The translations under genes were made by a program, and so were the position numbers. Positions 13,401-15,376 of a stretch of DNA of 15,376 nucleotides are shown here, piece after piece (the first letter of the stretch is position 1; every line of letters begins with the position of its first letter). This DNA is from a bacterium (GTDB taxonomy: Bacteria > Verrucomicrobiota > Verrucomicrobiae > Limisphaerales > J093): contig JAKCAB010000107.1 in NCBI GenBank assembly GCA_021839785.1, positions 1 to 15,376 of the forward strand, in the 5' to 3' direction. The notes under the pieces are model-generated. The model ran no database searches and was not told the DNA's origin. It was given only the letters and a program-made list of their open reading frames with translations.

Positions 13401-14755
13401 GTGAGCCCGAAAATGACCGCCTCACCCTCACCCCCCAAAATCATGCCCCAGCATCCCTTCCCCCTGCTCATCGGCCTGGACCGCTCCGACGCCCAGGCCG
13501 AGCTCTACTGCATCGACACCCGCTCCGGCCGTCGCTGGACCCAGTCCCTGGACACCGCCCCCGAACGTCTCCACGACTGGCTGGCCCAGTTTTGCGCCAG
13601 GATTACCCCCGCGTTCAGGTCGCCCTGTGCGGCGAGCAACCGGCCGTCAACCTGATCCTCTTCCTGGAAACTTACGCCTGGATCCCCCTCTTCCCCATCA
13701 ATCCCCTCACCCTCCAGAAGTTCCGCGAGGCCTTCGTCACCAGCCGCGCCCAGGACGACGGCCAGGACGCTCGTTACCTCGCCGAACTTGTGCTCACCCA
13801 CAGCGACAAACTCAAATCCTGGGTCCCCGAGGACGCCCAGACCCGGCGCCTCCAGCAATGGGTCCTGCACCGCCGGGCCGTCGTGGACGAGCGCACCGCC
13901 CTGACCAACCGGCTCCAAGCCCTGCTCAAACAGTGCTTTCCCCCGGCTCTCGAGCTCTGCGGCGAGGAACTCTGGCGCCCCCTGGCCACCGCCTTCCTCC
14001 TCAAGTGGCCCACCCTCCAGGCCGTCCAAAAGGCCAAGCCCGCCGTCTTGCGCGCCTTCTACCACGTCCACGGCTCCCGCAGTCAGACGCTCATCGCCCG
14101 GCGCGTGGAACGGATCGTTCAGGCCGTGCCCCTGACCGACGAGACCGCCCTGCTGGACACCTTCGCCCTGCGGGTGGAACTGGTCTGCCGCCAGCTCCAA
14201 CTCGTCACCCGCGCCGGCGCCGACTACGACCGCCAGATCGCCGCGGTCTTCCCCCGGCATCCCGACCGCGCGATCTTCGCCCGCCTCCCGGGGGCCGGCC
14301 CGGTGCTCGCTCCCCGGCTGCTGGCCGCCCTCGGCGCGCAACGGGAGCGCTATGCCACCGCCGCGGCGCTCCAGTGTTTCACGGGCCTCGCCCCGGTGCC
14401 CAAGCAAAGCGGGGGCCAACGGGTCGTGCGCCGGCGCTACCGCTGTCCGCTCTTCCAGCGGCAGAGCTTCCACGAGTACGCCAAGGAGCGCATCCTCTGG
14501 TGCCGGTGGGCGGCGGCCTACTATCTCCAGCAACGGGAACGCGGCGGCTCCCATCGCCCGGCGGTCCGGGCGCGGGGCTACAAATGGCAGCGGCTCATCT
14601 GGCGCTGCTGGCAGAGTCACACGCCCTACGACGATGCCCGGTACGAAGCGGCCTTGCGTCAGCGACAGAGCCCGTTGGTGGCGCTCTTCAAGCGGATCGA
14701 AGGCGGCAAAAACCCCGCGAAAGCCTGCTCTCAGAAAACTCTCAAAACCCGTTGA
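13401..14755 (+). pseudogene. IS110-family transposase, broken by a single-base frameshift
   Basis: The N-terminal part (start GTG 13401, or ATG 13413 or 13443) reads PLLIGLDRSDAQAELYCID, the first Asp of the DEDD RuvC-like domain. This frame ends in a stop at 13653-13655. The protein continues in the -1 frame with RVQVALCGEQPAVNLILFLE, INPLTLQKFREAF and AQDDGQDARYLAEL (the remaining acidic residues). A C-terminal Transposase_20 domain follows, with LPGAGPVLAPRLLAALG and KQSGGQ, whose Ser is the likely nucleophile. One extra T in the TTTT run at 13590-13593 would join the frames as WLAQFLRQDYPRVQVAL. The gene therefore looks inactivated by a 1-base deletion; a sequencing error in the run is the alternative. 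Joined length is about 450 aa. The stop overlaps the right inverted repeat. Confidence 0.88.
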
Positions 14756-14765
14756 CGGATGACCT
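14755..14765 (-). repeat. Right subterminal inverted repeat of the IS
   Basis: ACGGATGACCT, the exact reverse complement of 13086-13096. It begins at the last base of the transposase stop codon and ends about 5 bases before the inferred right end, so there is almost no right non-coding region. Confidence 0.75.
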
Positions 14766-14770
14766 CAGAG

Positions 14771-14853
14771 GTGAACTGAGCGACCCGGCGCACGGGACGC
14801 CACGATTGCAACCGCGACGCCCCCGCCGGGTTCGCTGCAGCGCATGGTTAGGC
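14771..14853 (-). other. attC: Proximal part of the IS-interrupted attC (R'', L'', L')
   Basis: On the minus strand: R'' GCCTAAC (14853-14847); 10 bases; L'' AGCG[A]ACCCGGCG (14836-14824); variable loop; L' CGCCGGGTCGCT (14790-14779). The arms pair perfectly over 12 bp, with one extrahelical A in L''. The R' box that should follow after ~9 bases is missing here and is found at 13070-13076 beyond the insertion sequence. This attC belongs to the SHOCT-protein cassette. Confidence 0.83.
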
Positions 14854-14861
14854 GGCATTGG

Positions 14862-15263
14862 TCAATCTCTCCTCTGGTTGGCTTGGAATCCGGTAACAAG
14901 CAAATAAAGTCCGTTGAGGCCGAGCAGTGCGCAAATGATCAACACCACGTTATAGAGCTCTGGCTTGAGGATGTAGCTGTCCATCTTCGTGAGCATCTCG
15001 CCAAAGCCCATGCGTGGAGAATGCTCCCTGGCCCAAAGAAAAACTGCCAGACCGAGAATGAGAGAAATGATGCCTCGGACAATTTTTGCCGTGCCGGACT
15101 TTTTAGAAACGGTCGCTGCGGGCGTGCCGGTGGACGCGGCAGGTGCAGTGGTCTGCTCCTGCTGAGACAAGAGCCTGCTCTTTGCTTTCGCGAACTCATC
15201 GTCGCTTAGTGTGCCGCTGCTGTGGAGTTTACTCAGTCGTTCGAGTTCTTCTGTGATGTTCAT
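14862..15263 (-). CDS. SHOCT-domain small membrane protein (cassette gene)
   Basis: 133-aa protein from ATG 15263. Residues ~5-34 (ELERLSKLHSSGTLSDDEF followed by AKAKSRLL) are a clear SHOCT domain, here N-terminal although the module is often C-terminal. After an Ala/Thr-rich linker there are two predicted membrane helices: RGIISLILGLAVFLWA (about 63-80) and YNVVLIICALLGLNGLYLLV (about 104-125). The function is unknown; SHOCT modules are thought to mediate oligomerisation or anchoring. The ATG lies 21 bases inside the R' box and the stop falls 8 bases before R'', the standard cassette layout. Confidence 0.82.
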   Translation of the reverse strand: MNITEELERLSKLHSSGTLSDDEFAKAKSRLLSQQEQTTAPAASTGTPAATVSKKSGTAKIVRGIISLILGLAVFLWAREHSPRMGFGEMLTKMDSYILKPELYNVVLIICALLGLNGLYLLVTGFQANQRRD

Positions 15264-15284
15264 AGTTGTCGAGGGTGTGATGCC

Positions 15285-15376
15285 GCCTAACAGTTAAGTG
15301 AGCGACAGGGTGTGCACGCGAGCGTGTGCGGACGCGTGCACGGCTTGCCGGCCGAACCCTTTCTGCTAACATGGCT
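15285..15376 (-). other. attC: attC site at the right edge, R'' box outside window
   Basis: On the minus strand the site ends in R' GTTAGGC (15291-15285). It is preceded by 9 bases and L' (complement of AGCGACAGGG, 15301-15310). The inner stem GTGCACGCG/CGCGTGCAC (15312-15320 with 15333-15341) is perfect. The L'' arm AGC[A]GAAAGGG (15367-15357) pairs with L' with one extra A and one mismatch. Nine bases remain before the window ends, so the R'' box should lie just outside. Confidence 0.72.

Larger units (their letters stand above)
13078..14770 (+). mobile_element. IS110-family insertion sequence inserted in an attC site
   Basis: About 1.7 kb. The ends are inferred from the interrupted attC and from 11-bp inverted repeats (AGGTCATCCGT at 13086-13096, inverted at 14755-14765) lying about 8 and 5 bases inside the ends. 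Contents: a ~300-bp structured non-coding left region and one transposase gene with DEDD and Transposase_20 domains (frameshifted). No obvious target duplication is seen. Subterminal repeats and attC targeting are hallmarks of the IS1111 branch of IS110, whose attC group is known to insert into cassette recombination sites. The long left non-coding end is more like the IS110 branch. End positions are uncertain by a few bases. Confidence 0.8.
11890..15376 (-). mobile_element. Integron gene-cassette array (attC cluster, no integrase in window)
   Basis: Four attC-like sites (11890-11997, 12493-12677, the interrupted 13070-14853, and 15285 to beyond the window end) separate short minus-strand genes, each closely followed by the R'' box of its own attC. 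In every cassette the R' half-site at its start is exactly complementary to the R'' box at its end: GTTAGGC/GCCTAAC for the two upstream cassettes and GTTCGGC/GCCGAAC for the hicBA cassette. This is what excision as circles between G and TT predicts. No integrase gene or attI is visible. The array could therefore be the distal end of a chromosomal integron whose intI lies to the right, or a cluster of attC sites lacking integrase (CALIN). Confidence 0.82.

Overview
GC-rich bacterial chromosome, most likely from an uncultured environmental bacterium. The fused ccoNO gene, the mono-heme CcoP and the PocR/AraC regulator would fit Verrucomicrobiota (Pedosphaera/Opitutus-like) best. That placement is inference; no rRNA or other phylogenetic marker is present.

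Region 1 (1-2229, minus): the 5' 743 codons of a large acyl-CoA dehydrogenase, cut by the window edge. A ~480-bp divergent intergenic region follows and contains a perfect 16-bp palindrome (2503-2518).

Region 2 (2709-11854, plus): a cbb3-type cytochrome c oxidase cluster in the order ccoI - PocR/AraC regulator - ccoS - ccoNO (fused) - ccoQ - ccoP (one heme) - ccoG - ccoH. Stop/start overlaps suggest translational coupling at ccoI/regulator, ccoS/ccoNO and ccoQ/ccoP. CcoNO and CcoP form the high-affinity terminal oxidase, with CcoQ as the small accessory subunit. CcoI, CcoS, CcoG and CcoH supply copper and assembly. A GC-rich hairpin after ccoH may terminate the operon.

Region 3 (11890-15376, features on minus): a cluster of integron attC recombination sites carrying gene cassettes. 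No integrase is in view, so this is a CALIN or the distal part of an integron. Four attC sites can be defined by R boxes, paired L boxes and the single extrahelical base in L''. Reading on the minus strand, the cassettes are: a SHOCT-domain membrane protein; a 120-aa protein with a predicted helix-turn-helix-like C-terminus; and a hicB-hicA toxin-antitoxin pair whose toxin gene has an in-frame amber stop. The attC between the first two cassettes is interrupted by a ~1.7-kb IS110-family element on the plus strand. Its transposase is frameshifted, it has 11-bp subterminal inverted repeats, and it has a ~300-bp structured 5' non-coding region that is a candidate bridge (seek) RNA. Another attC has been enlarged by a perfect 61-bp tandem duplication that also duplicates its L'' box.

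The most interesting part is region 3: an attC array, an attC-targeting IS with a possible guide RNA, and a decayed toxin-antitoxin cassette, all directly against the end of a core respiratory operon.
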